Source: Verrucomicrobiota bacterium (GTDB lineage: Bacteria; Verrucomicrobiota; Verrucomicrobiia; Limisphaerales; SXTU01). Taken from it: a stretch of DNA of 39,260 nucleotides. The stretch covers positions 1 through 39,260 of the forward strand of contig JACRKB010000247.1 of NCBI GenBank assembly GCA_016235545.1, written 5' to 3'. The translations under genes were made by a program, and so were the position numbers. The notes under the pieces were generated by a model that worked only from the letters and a program-made list of their open reading frames with translations, was not told the origin of the DNA and searched no databases. Of the stretch, positions 1 through 8,153 are shown in pieces; the stretch's first letter is position 1; each line of letters starts with the position of its first letter.

Positions 1-51
1 ACCCGCTGGGTGAAGGCTGCCGGTGCCTGCATTTGGAAAAAATGCCCTTCA

Positions 52-82
52 GCGTTGCGTCCTTCGCGCCCTTTGCGTGAAC
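52..82. repeat. Short-period (about 9 base) intergenic repeat
   Basis: The first 162 bases hold no gene. Within them, units GCGTCCTTC, GCGCCCTTT and GCGTGAACC follow each other with a period of nine. This resembles the other short-period repeats at gene borders in this window, but no clear inverted partner is present inside the window. It lies just beyond the 3' end of the cytochrome gene. Confidence 0.3.
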
Positions 83-162
83 CAACTGCGGCTTTCAGGT
101 TCAACAGCACCGTTCCGGCTCTGCGAGCTTGCCTCTGCCACAAAGCGCAGCCGTCGCCGCGC

Positions 163-1281
163 CTACTTCTTCTTCAACGTGCCAAGGTAGTCCAGCAGAT
201 CAGCGAGTTCCTGGACGGTGATGGCCTGCTGGAGGCCGGCTGGCATGGAGGAAAGTTTGCTCGGATGGCGCTTGGCCACGTCCGACTTCTTCAGCTTCGT
301 GACCGCCCCACCGACGGTTTTCACGGACACGTCCTCGCCCGTCTCGCTCACGAGCAGGCCGAAGATTTCCTCGCCGGACTTGGTCTCGATGGTCCACGCC
401 TCGAAGCCGAAGGAGATGCCCGCGCTGGGGTCGAGGATGGATTCGAGCAGCGCATCCTTGCCGAGCTTGCTGCCGATCTCGGAGAGCGCGGGGCCAAAGT
501 CCACGCCCTGCCCGTTCACGACGTGGCACTTCGCGCAGCCGACAGTTTCGCGGGAAAAAACTTCCGCGCCGCGCTTCGCATCGCCCCTCATCGCGAGCAG
601 TTCGGCCACGGGTGGCAAGGCTTTGTCACCCTGGCCCGGTGGCAGCGGCAGCAGCTTCGCGGCCTCGGCTTTCAGTTCCGGCCAGCGCACGGCGTTCAAC
701 TCGGCGGAGGCGGTGAACTTCAGGTCGGCAGGCAGCTTGTCCTCGCCCGCAAGTTTCAGAAGTCCGCCCGCGCCGTCCTGTGTGCGGGCCAGCGCGCGCA
801 CGGCCTGCTTGCGCAGGGGCAACTCCCGCTGCGTGTCGGTGACGAGCGGGAGCAGGAGCGCGGGGAGTTGCTTCGCGCCGGTGTTGCCGAGCGCCTCCAC
901 GAGCTTCGTGGCGGCGGAAGTGTCCTTGCCCTTGAGCGCGGCGGTCAGCAAGACGGTATCGCCGCTGGCAAGGACGAGGCGGAGCGCGGAAACACCGGCT
1001 TCGTCGGCGGGATGCCTGGCGGCGACTTCGATCAGGCCGGCATTCTGACCAGCGATTTTGAACTGCTGCACGAATGCGACGAACTGCGGCGTGCCGCGCG
1101 TGGCGGCAAGGACTTTGCCGAGGGCATCCTGCAGACGCGGGTTGGCGTTGACCGCATCCGGCCCGAGGCGCGTGAGCGCCTCGATCATGGTGTGGAGCTT
1201 TTCCGGTTCAATCGGCTGCGCGACAGCAGCGGCAGCCAATGTCAGCAAGCAAACCGTGGTGGAAATCCTCCTCATCGTCAT
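163..1281 (-). CDS. Secreted c-type cytochrome protein, Pirellula/Verrucomicrobium-type heme domain
   Basis: The 372-residue product begins with a signal peptide (roughly residues 1-22, ending AVAQ), continues with an alpha-helical stretch of about 200 residues that looks like HEAT-type repeats, and ends with a cytochrome c domain whose CAKCH heme motif is at about residues 249-253. The downstream SSMPAGL supplies a plausible distal methionine ligand, as in the planctomycete/verrucomicrobial heme-binding domain family. It should act in the periplasm in electron transfer, but the partner is unknown. Its ATG overlaps the stop of lpxA (ATGA), so it is probably translated by coupling. A second ATG two codons on would also fit. 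Pairing a cytochrome with lpxA has no obvious functional logic. Confidence 0.85.
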   Translation of the reverse strand: MTMRRISTTVCLLTLAAAAVAQPIEPEKLHTMIEALTRLGPDAVNANPRLQDALGKVLAATRGTPQFVAFVQQFKIAGQNAGLIEVAARHPADEAGVSALRLVLASGDTVLLTAALKGKDTSAATKLVEALGNTGAKQLPALLLPLVTDTQRELPLRKQAVRALARTQDGAGGLLKLAGEDKLPADLKFTASAELNAVRWPELKAEAAKLLPLPPGQGDKALPPVAELLAMRGDAKRGAEVFSRETVGCAKCHVVNGQGVDFGPALSEIGSKLGKDALLESILDPSAGISFGFEAWTIETKSGEEIFGLLVSETGEDVSVKTVGGAVTKLKKSDVAKRHPSKLSSMPAGLQQAITVQELADLLDYLGTLKKK

Positions 1282-2066
1282 TCCTCCGCTGTTCGGTCAC
1301 TGACGTGTCCGCAGATGCCGCGCTTGCTGGCGGCAACGAAGTCGAGAAGCTGTTTCGCGGCGGCGCCACTGATGGACGCCTCCGCTTCCGCGAGCGCGTC
1401 CCGCAGAAGTTTGCCGCCAAGGAAGAGCAGGTGGTAAAGCCGCCTCAGCTCCGTGCGTTGCTCCGCCGTGAAGCCGCCGCGCCGCAGGCCGATGGTGTTC
1501 AGGCCGCAGATCGAGTTGATGCCCGTCGCGATGCAGAACGGCGGCACGTCCTTGCTCACCGCCGCGCCGCCTTGCAGCAATGCCAGCGGGCCGACACGGC
1601 AGAACTGATGCACCAGCGAGTTAGCGGAGAGGAACGCTCGCTCGCCGATCTCCGCGAATCCGGCGATGGCGATGCCGTTGCAGAGAATGGCGTGGTCCCG
1701 CACTTGCACGTCGTGACCGATGTGCGCGTTGCCCATGATGAAGCAGTGCGAGCCGATGGTCGTGGCGGCGTCCGGATTGGTCGAGCAGTGGATGGTCGCG
1801 TGCTCACGGATGATGTTGTCGTCGCCGATGACAAGGCGCGTCGGCTCGCCCTTGTATTTCAAGTCCTGCGGCGTGTCGCCGATGACAGCACCAGCATGGA
1901 TGCGGTTCCGCGCTCCGAGTGTCGTGTGCCCGGTGAGATGCACGAACGGCCCGACGACGCAGCCGGGGCCGAGCGTGACGTGCGCCTCGATGACAGCGTA
2001 AGGGCCGACCTGCACGTCGGGCGCGAGTTGCGCGGTCGGGGCGATGATGGCGGTGGGGTGGAGCAC
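1278..2066 (-). CDS. lpxA: UDP-N-acetylglucosamine O-acyltransferase
   Basis: This 262-residue protein catalyses the first step of lipid A synthesis, transferring a 3-hydroxyacyl chain from acyl carrier protein to UDP-GlcNAc in the cytoplasm. The N-terminal two thirds is a left-handed beta helix of hexapeptide repeats (for example IGDTPQDLKYKGE and NAHIGHD). H118 in NAHIGHD matches the catalytic histidine of E. coli LpxA. The C-terminal part is helical, as in the family, and the length is normal. It shows that the organism makes lipid A. It lies 108 bases after radC, separated by an inverted repeat pair, and overlaps the following cytochrome gene by four bases. No lpxD or fabZ neighbour is present, unlike in proteobacteria. 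Confidence 0.95.
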   Translation of the reverse strand: MLHPTAIIAPTAQLAPDVQVGPYAVIEAHVTLGPGCVVGPFVHLTGHTTLGARNRIHAGAVIGDTPQDLKYKGEPTRLVIGDDNIIREHATIHCSTNPDAATTIGSHCFIMGNAHIGHDVQVRDHAILCNGIAIAGFAEIGERAFLSANSLVHQFCRVGPLALLQGGAAVSKDVPPFCIATGINSICGLNTIGLRRGGFTAEQRTELRRLYHLLFLGGKLLRDALAEAEASISGAAAKQLLDFVAASKRGICGHVSDRTAEE

Positions 2067-2070
2067 GGAA

Positions 2071-2150
2071 AGTGATTAGTAATTAGTGCTTAGTTCAACG
2101 CCGGGCCGGCCGGGCCGCGTGGCGTGACTAAACACTAATCACTAATTACT
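2071..2150. repeat. Inverted pair of heptad repeats (AGTRATT) between radC and lpxA
   Basis: The left arm (2071-2094) reads as heptads AGTGATT, AGTAATT, AGTGCTT, AGT. The right arm (2127-2150) is its reverse complement at 21 of 24 positions. The 32-base GC-rich loop (2095-2126) contains GGGCCGGCCGGGCC. The transcript downstream of radC could fold into a long AU-rich stem, acting as a terminator, processing site or stabiliser. The heptad period is seen directly; the role is inferred. Confidence 0.75.
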
Positions 2151-2174
2151 TCTGAGGGAAGACCGGCAGCGCCT

Positions 2175-2882
2175 TCACGAATAGAAATACCCGAGCTCCC
2201 GCAACGACGCGTAGTCCCGCGTCCGCTCCGACGTCTTGTGGCCGAGGATGACGTGGTCCAGCACCTCGATCTTGAGCAACTGGCCGGCGCGGATGAGATC
2301 GCGCGTGACCTTGATGTCGGCCTCGCTCGGCGTCGGGTCGCCGCTGGGATGGTTGTGGACGAGCACGATGGCGGCGGCGTTGGCGGAGATGGCGTGCTTG
2401 AAGACTTCGCGCGCGTGGACGTGGATGGAATCGAGCGTGCCCTGCGAGATGCGCTCCATGCGGATGAGCCGGCGGCGCGTGTTGAGCAGCAGCACAAGGA
2501 AATGTTCCACCTCGTAGCCCCGCGCGTCCTCGCGCAGCAGGTCGGCGATGCGCTCGGGCGTGTCGAGCATCGGCGACTCGGCGCGAATCTCGGCGGCCAT
2601 CCGGCGCGCGAGCGTGAACGCGGCCTGGAGCGTCACCGCCTTGTCGCGCCCGATGCCCTTCACTTCGCAAAGCTCGTCCACCGACGCCTGCGACAGCCGG
2701 TCGAGCGTCTGGAACTTCGCGAGCAACTCCGAGCCGATGACCAGCGCAGATTTCCCCTGCAAACCGGTGCGCAGCAGAATGGCGATGAGGTCGGAGTTGG
2801 CGAGCGTGTCCGCGCCGTTCGCCGCGAGCCGCTCGCGCGGGCGTTCGCTGGCGGGGATGTCCTTGATGCGCGGGCCGCTCAT
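2175..2882 (-). CDS. radC: RadC-family JAB domain protein
   Basis: I place the start at the ATG giving MSGPRIKDIPASERPRERL, the usual RadC N-terminus; the open frame further upstream is translated repeat DNA. The product is about 235 residues: a helix-hairpin-helix region (VDELCEVKGIGRDKAV) followed by a JAMM/MPN+ metalloprotease-like domain with HNHPSGDPTPSEAD, i.e. HxH-x7-Sx2D zinc ligands. The family was named for DNA repair, but its biochemical activity is unsettled. It lies between hflX and lpxA on the same strand, with hairpin-forming repeats on both sides. Confidence 0.93.
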   Translation of the reverse strand: MSGPRIKDIPASERPRERLAANGADTLANSDLIAILLRTGLQGKSALVIGSELLAKFQTLDRLSQASVDELCEVKGIGRDKAVTLQAAFTLARRMAAEIRAESPMLDTPERIADLLREDARGYEVEHFLVLLLNTRRRLIRMERISQGTLDSIHVHAREVFKHAISANAAAIVLVHNHPSGDPTPSEADIKVTRDLIRAGQLLKIEVLDHVILGHKTSERTRDYASLRELGYFYS

Positions 2883-2891
2883 GTTGGGGAA

Positions 2892-2969
2892 GCGTGCTGC
2901 GTGTTGCGTGTTGCGTGAAACACCTCGGTGCGCTGCGGAGAAACATGCAGCACGCAGCACGCAGCACGG
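2892..2969. repeat. Inverted pair of heptad repeats (GCGTGYT) between hflX and radC
   Basis: The left arm (2892-2917) is GCGTGCT, GCGTGTT, GCGTGTT, GCGTG. The right arm (about 2945-2969) is GCAGCAC heptads, the reverse complement with few mismatches. The loop is about 27 bases. The unit differs from the radC/lpxA pair although the period and inverted layout are the same. It covers the region just upstream of the radC start, so it could influence radC translation or hflX transcript ends. Confidence 0.75.
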
Positions 2970-2984
2970 TTCAGTTTCATCGTC

Positions 2985-4268
2985 TTAAAGTTCCTTCACC
3001 ACAAACTCCGCGAACTCCGCGTGCAAGTGCGGCGGGATGCGGGCCTTGAACCGCGCGGCCTTGCCCCGGTAGTTGCGCTCCACGATTTGCGCGACCTCGT
3101 GGAGCTTGGCGATGACGGCGGACTGCTCGTGCGGGATGGCGAGTTGAACGTAGTTGCGGACAGGCCGGAGCGCGGTGCCAAGCTCCGCCATCAACGCCTT
3201 GAAACCTTCGCCGGTGCGCGCGGAGACAGCGACGGCGCGCGGGTGCTGCATCAGCCAGCGCGCGACCAGGTCGGGTTCGGCGCGGTCAATTTTGTTGAGC
3301 ACGAGCAAAATGGGTTTGTCCCCGGCGTGGATTTCCTCCAGCACCGTGTTCACCGCACGGATTTGGTCCTCGGCCTGCGGATGCGAGCAGTCCACGACGT
3401 GCAGCAGCAGGTCCGCCTCGACGACTTCCTCCAGCGTGGCCTTGAACGCCTCGACCAGGCGCGTGGGCAGCTTGCGGATAAAGCCGACGGTGTCGGAGAG
3501 CAGGACGTTTTGGTTCGTCGGCAGGCGCAGGCGGCGCGTGGTCGGGTCAAGCGTGGCGAAGAGTTTGTCCTCCGCGAGCACCGCCGCGCCGGTGAGCTTG
3601 TTGAAGAGCGTGGACTTGCCGGCGTTCGTGTAGCCGACGATGGAGGCGAGCGGCCACTGGTTGCGCTGGCGGCCGGCGCGCTGCGTGGCTCGCTGGCGGC
3701 GCACGAGGACAAGTTCCTCGTCGAGCTTCAAGATGCGCTCGGAGATTTTGCGGCGGTCCACTTCGAGCTGGGATTCGCCTTCACCGCCCATCGCGCCCAC
3801 GCCGCCGCGCTGACGCGAGAGGTGCGTCCAATCGCGCGTGAGGCGAGGGAGGAGATACTGAAGCTGCGCGAGTTCCACCTGGAGCTTGCCCTCGCGGGTG
3901 CGGGCGCGCTGGGCGAAGATGTCGAGGATGAGCGCCGTGCGGTCGAGGACGGTGCAGTCAAAGACCTTCTCCAAGTTGCGCGTCTGCGCGGGGGAAAGCT
4001 CGTCGTCGAAGATGACCGTGTCCACCTTGGACTCGCGGCATGTGGCGGCGAATTCCTCCGCCTTCCCGGTGCCGATGAAGGTGGCGGGGCTGATGGATTC
4101 GAGCTTTTGCGTGCCCTCGCCGACGATGTTGGAGCCAGCGGTGCGCGCGAGCTCCTCCAGTTCTGCCATGGAATCGGCGGTCTCCCACTCCGTGCCGGCC
4201 TTCAACTCCACGCCGACGAGGAAGACGCGTTGGGCCTTGTGCTTGGGATTGGCGATGAGTGCTTTCAA
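2985..4268 (-). CDS. hflX: GTPase HflX
   Basis: HflX is a ribosome-associated GTPase that splits stalled or stressed 70S ribosomes. The 427-residue protein has the N-terminal HflX domain (about residues 15-150), the glycine-rich linker SRQRGGVGAMGGEGESQLE (151-169), and a TRAFAC-class G domain with G1 GYTNAGKST (212-220), G3 DTVGF (259-263) and G4 NKID (325-328). Length is normal for the family. It is divergent from the Gfo/Idh gene, with 283 bases between the two start codons, and heads the minus-strand run toward radC and lpxA. Confidence 0.96.
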   Translation of the reverse strand: MKALIANPKHKAQRVFLVGVELKAGTEWETADSMAELEELARTAGSNIVGEGTQKLESISPATFIGTGKAEEFAATCRESKVDTVIFDDELSPAQTRNLEKVFDCTVLDRTALILDIFAQRARTREGKLQVELAQLQYLLPRLTRDWTHLSRQRGGVGAMGGEGESQLEVDRRKISERILKLDEELVLVRRQRATQRAGRQRNQWPLASIVGYTNAGKSTLFNKLTGAAVLAEDKLFATLDPTTRRLRLPTNQNVLLSDTVGFIRKLPTRLVEAFKATLEEVVEADLLLHVVDCSHPQAEDQIRAVNTVLEEIHAGDKPILLVLNKIDRAEPDLVARWLMQHPRAVAVSARTGEGFKALMAELGTALRPVRNYVQLAIPHEQSAVIAKLHEVAQIVERNYRGKAARFKARIPPHLHAEFAEFVVKEL

Positions 4269-4378
4269 ATCAGGACGGCGCGCAGCGTAGCAGGGAGCGG
4301 GGCGGGGCGAAAGGGTGCTGTGCCGGATGGTGCGCGTGCGGCAACTTGCAGTCGCCAGCGCAAGGTCGGCCCCTCTTG

Positions 4379-4437
4379 CTCGTAATCCTGATCCCGCTCA
4401 TCGACGGTGAGGAGCAGAGCGGAATTGGGATTCCGAG
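4379..4437. repeat. Inverted repeat pair in the hflX/Gfo-Idh divergent region
   Basis: The left arm (4379-4399, starting CTCGTAATCCTGATC) and the right arm (4417-4437, ending TTGGGATTCCGAG) are reverse complements at 17 of 21 positions, with a 17-base loop. The left arm again shows a short-period look (TAATCC, TGATCC). The remainder of the region between the two start codons (4269-4551) holds no gene that I can see. Confidence 0.6.
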
Positions 4438-4551
4438 CTAGAGTCCGGGGGATCATCTGCAAGAAACTGAGATGCCGCTGCCAGACACAAGCATCTGAAG
4501 CCGTGACGAATCGCGGCGTGTTTGGCATCGTTCGCCTCTAGAAACACTCTC

Positions 4552-5835
4552 ATGGAACACACCATCAAAATCGCACTCGTCGGCGCCGGCATGTTCGGCG
4601 GCGACGTCCACCTCCGCGCCTACGCCGACCTCCAGCGCTTCGGCATCGCCGGCCAGCTCGCACGCGTCGGGCTCGACAAGTTCAACCGCGACCTCGCGCC
4701 GGTGAAGTTCGATCTCGTCGCCGTCGCCACGCGCTCGCAGAAGTCCGCCGAGAAATCCGCCGCCGCGTTTGCGGATTGGACCGGCCACTCGCCCAAGTGC
4801 TACTTCGGCGACGAACCGTGGCACGACATCCTCCGCGATTTCCCCGATCTCGATGTGCTCGCCGTCGCCACGCCGGACCACTTGCACACGCAGCCCATCC
4901 TTGCCGCGCTCGCGAAGGGCGTTCACGTCCTCACCGAGAAACCGATGTGCCTCACCACGCACGAGGCTGACCAGATCATCGAGGCCGCGCGCGCGAAGAA
5001 CTGCATCGTGGCCGTGGACATGCACAAGCGTTACGACCCCGACCACCTGCGCATCCGCGACGACATCCAGAAACGCATCGGCACGCCGCTCTACGGCACC
5101 GCATTTCTTGAAGAGCCGCTCGAAGTCAGCACGAGCACGTTCAAGTGGGTCGAGTCGAGCGATCCCTTCAGCTACGTCGGCCCGCACTGGGTGGATTTGA
5201 TTTATTCCTACTACCGGTCCAAGCCCGTCTCGCTCACCGCCGTCGGCCAGAAGAAGCGCCTCGTGCGCGACGGCATCAACGCCTACGACGCCGTGCAGGT
5301 GCGCGTGGACTTCGACAACGGCATGAGCATCAACTTCCACAACAATTGGATCACACCGCCCGACTTCGAGGGGCCGGTGAACCAGGGCCACGAAATCGTC
5401 GGCGCCGACGGCAAGGTGGAGAGCGACCAGCAATACCGCGGCTTCCGCTGGTGGAACAAGGGCGGCGGCTCGCGCACGAGCAACAACCACTTCACCCGCG
5501 ACGTGCTCCGCGCCGACGGCACCAAGGCCTACGTCGGCTACGGCGTGGACAGCCTCACCGTCGGACTCGTGGCCGTGTGCCGCGTGAAATTCGCCGGCGA
5601 AACTCGCGACGCCGTGGCGAGCCTCTATCCGACCGCCGAGGAAGCGCGCATCACCTGCGCCATCGTGGACGCCGCCGCGAAGGTGCGCGACCTGAACTTC
5701 AAATACATGGCCGAAGGCAAAGGCGCGACCGTCACCGCCCGCTTCGGCCCTGACGGCATCACCCTCTGCGACCCGAACCGTGCGAGCGAAGGCGCGGGGA
5801 AGGTGTTCCAGAAGATTTACAACCGGGCGATTTGA
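4552..5835 (+). CDS. Gfo/Idh/MocA family NAD(P)-dependent oxidoreductase (complete copy)
   Basis: The start is the ATG giving MEHTIKIALVGAGMFGG; a TTG ten codons earlier is less likely. The 427-residue protein has an N-terminal Rossmann fold with VGAGMFGG, the family's VATPDHLHTQP segment and the EKPM motif, followed by the C-terminal alpha/beta substrate domain. No twin-arginine or Sec signal is visible, so it is probably cytoplasmic. The substrate (sugar, inositol or a derivative) cannot be told from sequence. Its last 580 bases recur near 15.8 kb and its last 304 bases near 17.2 kb, with protein sequence almost unchanged, so this is the parent or best-preserved member of a local duplication series. 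Confidence 0.9.
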   Translation: MEHTIKIALVGAGMFGGDVHLRAYADLQRFGIAGQLARVGLDKFNRDLAPVKFDLVAVATRSQKSAEKSAAAFADWTGHSPKCYFGDEPWHDILRDFPDLDVLAVATPDHLHTQPILAALAKGVHVLTEKPMCLTTHEADQIIEAARAKNCIVAVDMHKRYDPDHLRIRDDIQKRIGTPLYGTAFLEEPLEVSTSTFKWVESSDPFSYVGPHWVDLIYSYYRSKPVSLTAVGQKKRLVRDGINAYDAVQVRVDFDNGMSINFHNNWITPPDFEGPVNQGHEIVGADGKVESDQQYRGFRWWNKGGGSRTSNNHFTRDVLRADGTKAYVGYGVDSLTVGLVAVCRVKFAGETRDAVASLYPTAEEARITCAIVDAAAKVRDLNFKYMAEGKGATVTARFGPDGITLCDPNRASEGAGKVFQKIYNRAI

Positions 5836-5998
5836 AGCACGGATGGACACGAAGCGCTATGAATTCGAACTTGGGAAAACATAGGCGACTTGCTGAACAG
5901 AATCAGACCTCAAATACTGCAAACGCTACCTCATGCAATTCTCCACGAAGCACCTTGCACTGGATCCGAATGACGTGGAAAGCCGATGGTAGGGGTAA

Positions 5999-6685
5999 TC
6001 ATCGACTGCTGGATTCACGATAGTTCCTCGGGGTTTCGCCTGTCAGGCGTTTGAAGTGCTGGCCGAAGCGCGAGACGTCGCGGTAGCCGACGCGGCGTGC
6101 GATTCGGGCGACTGGCAGGCGCGTGGTGTGGAGGAGTTCGGCGGATTTTTCGAGACGTAGCTTTTGCAGGTAGGCTTGGAAACTCAGGCCGTGGTGTTGA
6201 CGGAAGAGGCGGGAGAGATTGCCGGGGCTGGTGTAAGCGACCTCTCTGGCCACATCGGTCAGCTTGAGCGGGCAGTGCAGGCGGAATGCGAGATGGGCGG
6301 TTGCCCGCTGGAGCGAGTCCGCCCTTCGCCCTGTGGTCGTGCCGTGCTGCTCGGCGAGGCGGAACCACACGGCTTCCACATGGCTGCGCGCGGCGTCTTC
6401 TGCGGCGACGGGGTCGCCGAGGGCGATGGTTTCAACAAGGTGCTCGTGTTCTTCGCCGAGGATGCGGGAGTCGGGGAAGCATTCGTCGAAACCTTTCTTG
6501 TGAAAGGCGAGCAAGCCGTTCCAGACGGCGAGCCAGGTTTCGTGAAGCATGGGGACGTCCGCGAAGTTGATGATGGTCTCGTGCAGCTCGAAGTCGGCGT
6601 GACGGAAGGCGGTGTAGTCGCGGGATTGCTCGCGTAGCTCATCGTTCATTCTCCAGATGGCGCAGGCCACAGCGCTGCGACTCAT
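5999..6685 (-). CDS. Hybrid regulator: FCD ligand domain fused to AraC-type DNA-binding domain
   Basis: Residues about 9-120 match the C-terminal ligand domain of FadR/GntR regulators (FCD): DFELHETI gives the D-x3-H metal pair, and HEHLVETIALGDPVAAEDAARSHVE gives two later histidines. Residues about 125-228 are an AraC/XylS double helix-turn-helix (LTDVAREVAYTSPGNLSRLFRQ and the VGYRDVSRFGQHFKRLTG half). FCD normally follows an N-terminal winged helix, which is missing here. The start codon sits inside a repeated element (6683-6727), so the gene may have lost its 5' part. No winged-helix coding is visible upstream: that frame stops within 21 codons. It is convergent with the Gfo/Idh gene and downstream of the GntR/LacI-type repressor. 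Confidence 0.75.
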   Translation of the reverse strand: MSRSAVACAIWRMNDELREQSRDYTAFRHADFELHETIINFADVPMLHETWLAVWNGLLAFHKKGFDECFPDSRILGEEHEHLVETIALGDPVAAEDAARSHVEAVWFRLAEQHGTTTGRRADSLQRATAHLAFRLHCPLKLTDVAREVAYTSPGNLSRLFRQHHGLSFQAYLQKLRLEKSAELLHTTRLPVARIARRVGYRDVSRFGQHFKRLTGETPRNYRESSSR

Positions 6686-6910
6686 CGTGCAGGACGGCGG
6701 AATGTCGCTGCTCTCCCCGAAGGCGTGAACACGCGGCGACGGCTTTCATCAGCGGGTGCCAACTCAGGCGTGCCTTCAACGCTGACCGGGCTTCGCTTCT
6801 TTGTCGGCAGCTCACTCTTGGCCTTCCTCTGCGACCCCGCCAACCGCCAGATAGTCGGCTCGATCATCGTGCAGGGTGGAGGGGTGTCGTCGCTGGGGGC
6901 AAAGGTGTGA
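6683..6910. repeat. Two copies of a roughly 45-base element flanking a 61-codon open frame
   Basis: Plus-strand 6683-6727 and 6865-6909 both begin CATCGTGCAGG and agree at roughly two thirds of positions. Read on the minus strand, the two translate to similar peptides (HAFGESSDIPPSCTM and HTFAPSDDTPPPCTM). Between them is a short open frame (6682-6867, minus) with no recognised domain, which I do not call a gene. The remainder of the 324-base gap between the two regulators (to 7009) shows nothing further. One copy supplies the apparent start of the FCD-AraC gene. Confidence 0.45.
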
Positions 6911-7009
6911 CCGGTGGTCCTCGAACAGAAGTGCAGGAAGTGGACAAAGAGCGGCGGACGAAGTGCTGGGCCTCTCTGGTCGAAGAGACGGGTGGCAACG
7001 CGGAGTTGC

Positions 7010-8122
7010 CTATTTGGCCGCGTAGGTGCCGCAGCTTTCGCGGACGACGAGGCGCGGGGTGAGCAGCAGGCTGCGCGCGGGCAGCGTGGGGTTGGCGATT
7101 CGTTCGCGCATCGCGTTGAAAGCTGTGATTGCGATGTCTCGGCAGGGCTGCTGAATCGTAGTTAGCGGCACAGCGAGCAGCGTGGCGTAGCGCACGTCGT
7201 CGAAGCCGACGAGTCGCAGGTTTTGCGGCACTTTGAGATTGAGGCGCGTCAGGCTTTGCAAAAGCTGCGCGGCGGTGTGGTCGTTGGTGCAGATGACAGC
7301 GTCGTATTGTCGTCCTGCAATGAGTTTGCGGGCGAACTTCACGTCGCCGGGATCGCCCGCGTGAAGAAAATCACGCGGCACCGTGAGTCCGTGGGCGTGC
7401 ATGGCGGCGCTGGCTCCGGCTTTGCGGGCTTCGATGGTGGCGGCGGAGAAGGGGCGCGTGACGACGGCGAGGCGCTTCGCTCCGAGTTTGATGAGGTGAT
7501 CGGCGAGGACGTAGCCTCCGGCGAAGTTGTCGATGCCGACGAGGTCAAAGGGGCTGCGTTGAGGAAAGGCACAAATGTCGCGATCAATTAGCACGACGGG
7601 AATGCCCGCGTGGCTGAGACGCTCGGTGATGCGGCGGTTGGCGGCCTCGTTGTCGGTAGTGTGCTCGAACGGAGCGAAGAATACGCCGCTGACGCCGGTG
7701 GCGATGTAACGTGAGCAGAGCCCTTCGGCTTCGTCGATGCTCATGGACTTGTCTGCGCTCGGACATGTGCTGCCGCCCCAGTGCATGCCGAGGTCATTCA
7801 CTCGCGCGAGGTTGGCGAGTTCGCCGCAGATGACATCCATAATCTCGATCTTGCCAAGTCCGGGCACGAGGAGGCCAAGGTGGCGGAGGCCAGGATGTGC
7901 ATCGCGATCTTTGCGAAGGTAGGTGCCCGATCCGGCGCGGCGCTCCAACACGCCCTTCGCTTTCAAATCCAGCAAAGCACGGGCAACCGTGGGCCGGGAG
8001 ACCTTAAACCGCATTACTAGCTGCGCCTCGCTGGGCAGGCGATTCGAGTGATCATGCTTGCCCGCGAGAATCTCGGAGAGCAGTTCGCTGGAGATTTGCT
8101 GGTGGCGTGGTGTCTTCTTCAT
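7010..8122 (-). CDS. Transcriptional repressor: GntR winged helix plus LacI-type sugar-binding domain
   Basis: The 370-residue protein has an N-terminal GntR winged helix (residues about 10-70; RLPSEAQLVMRFKVSRPTVA and the ERRAGSGTYL wing) joined to a periplasmic-binding-protein-like LacI domain (about 80-360, including ICTNDHTAAQLLQ and LRLVGFDDVRYATLLAVPLT). This is the architecture of AraR-type sugar regulators: sugar binding releases the operator. It is divergent from the MFS porter, with a perfect palindrome between the two start codons, so it very probably represses the porter-kinase-hydrolase operon and itself. The effector sugar is unknown; a fructose-type sugar is a guess from the kinase and GH32-like gene. 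Confidence 0.9.
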   Translation of the reverse strand: MKKTPRHQQISSELLSEILAGKHDHSNRLPSEAQLVMRFKVSRPTVARALLDLKAKGVLERRAGSGTYLRKDRDAHPGLRHLGLLVPGLGKIEIMDVICGELANLARVNDLGMHWGGSTCPSADKSMSIDEAEGLCSRYIATGVSGVFFAPFEHTTDNEAANRRITERLSHAGIPVVLIDRDICAFPQRSPFDLVGIDNFAGGYVLADHLIKLGAKRLAVVTRPFSAATIEARKAGASAAMHAHGLTVPRDFLHAGDPGDVKFARKLIAGRQYDAVICTNDHTAAQLLQSLTRLNLKVPQNLRLVGFDDVRYATLLAVPLTTIQQPCRDIAITAFNAMRERIANPTLPARSLLLTPRLVVRESCGTYAAK

Positions 8123-8153
8123 GGGCTGATGCAGACCTTACAGCCTGATAATC

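Noticed and set aside
10-1437. A 475-codon plus-strand frame covering the cytochrome gene
   Set aside because: The minus strand encodes a signal peptide and CAKCH heme motif; the plus frame is a composition shadow.
6682-6867. A 61-codon minus-strand frame between the two regulators
   Set aside because: No domain, no ribosome site, and it begins and ends in the two copies of a repeated element, so it is more likely translated repeat DNA than a gene.
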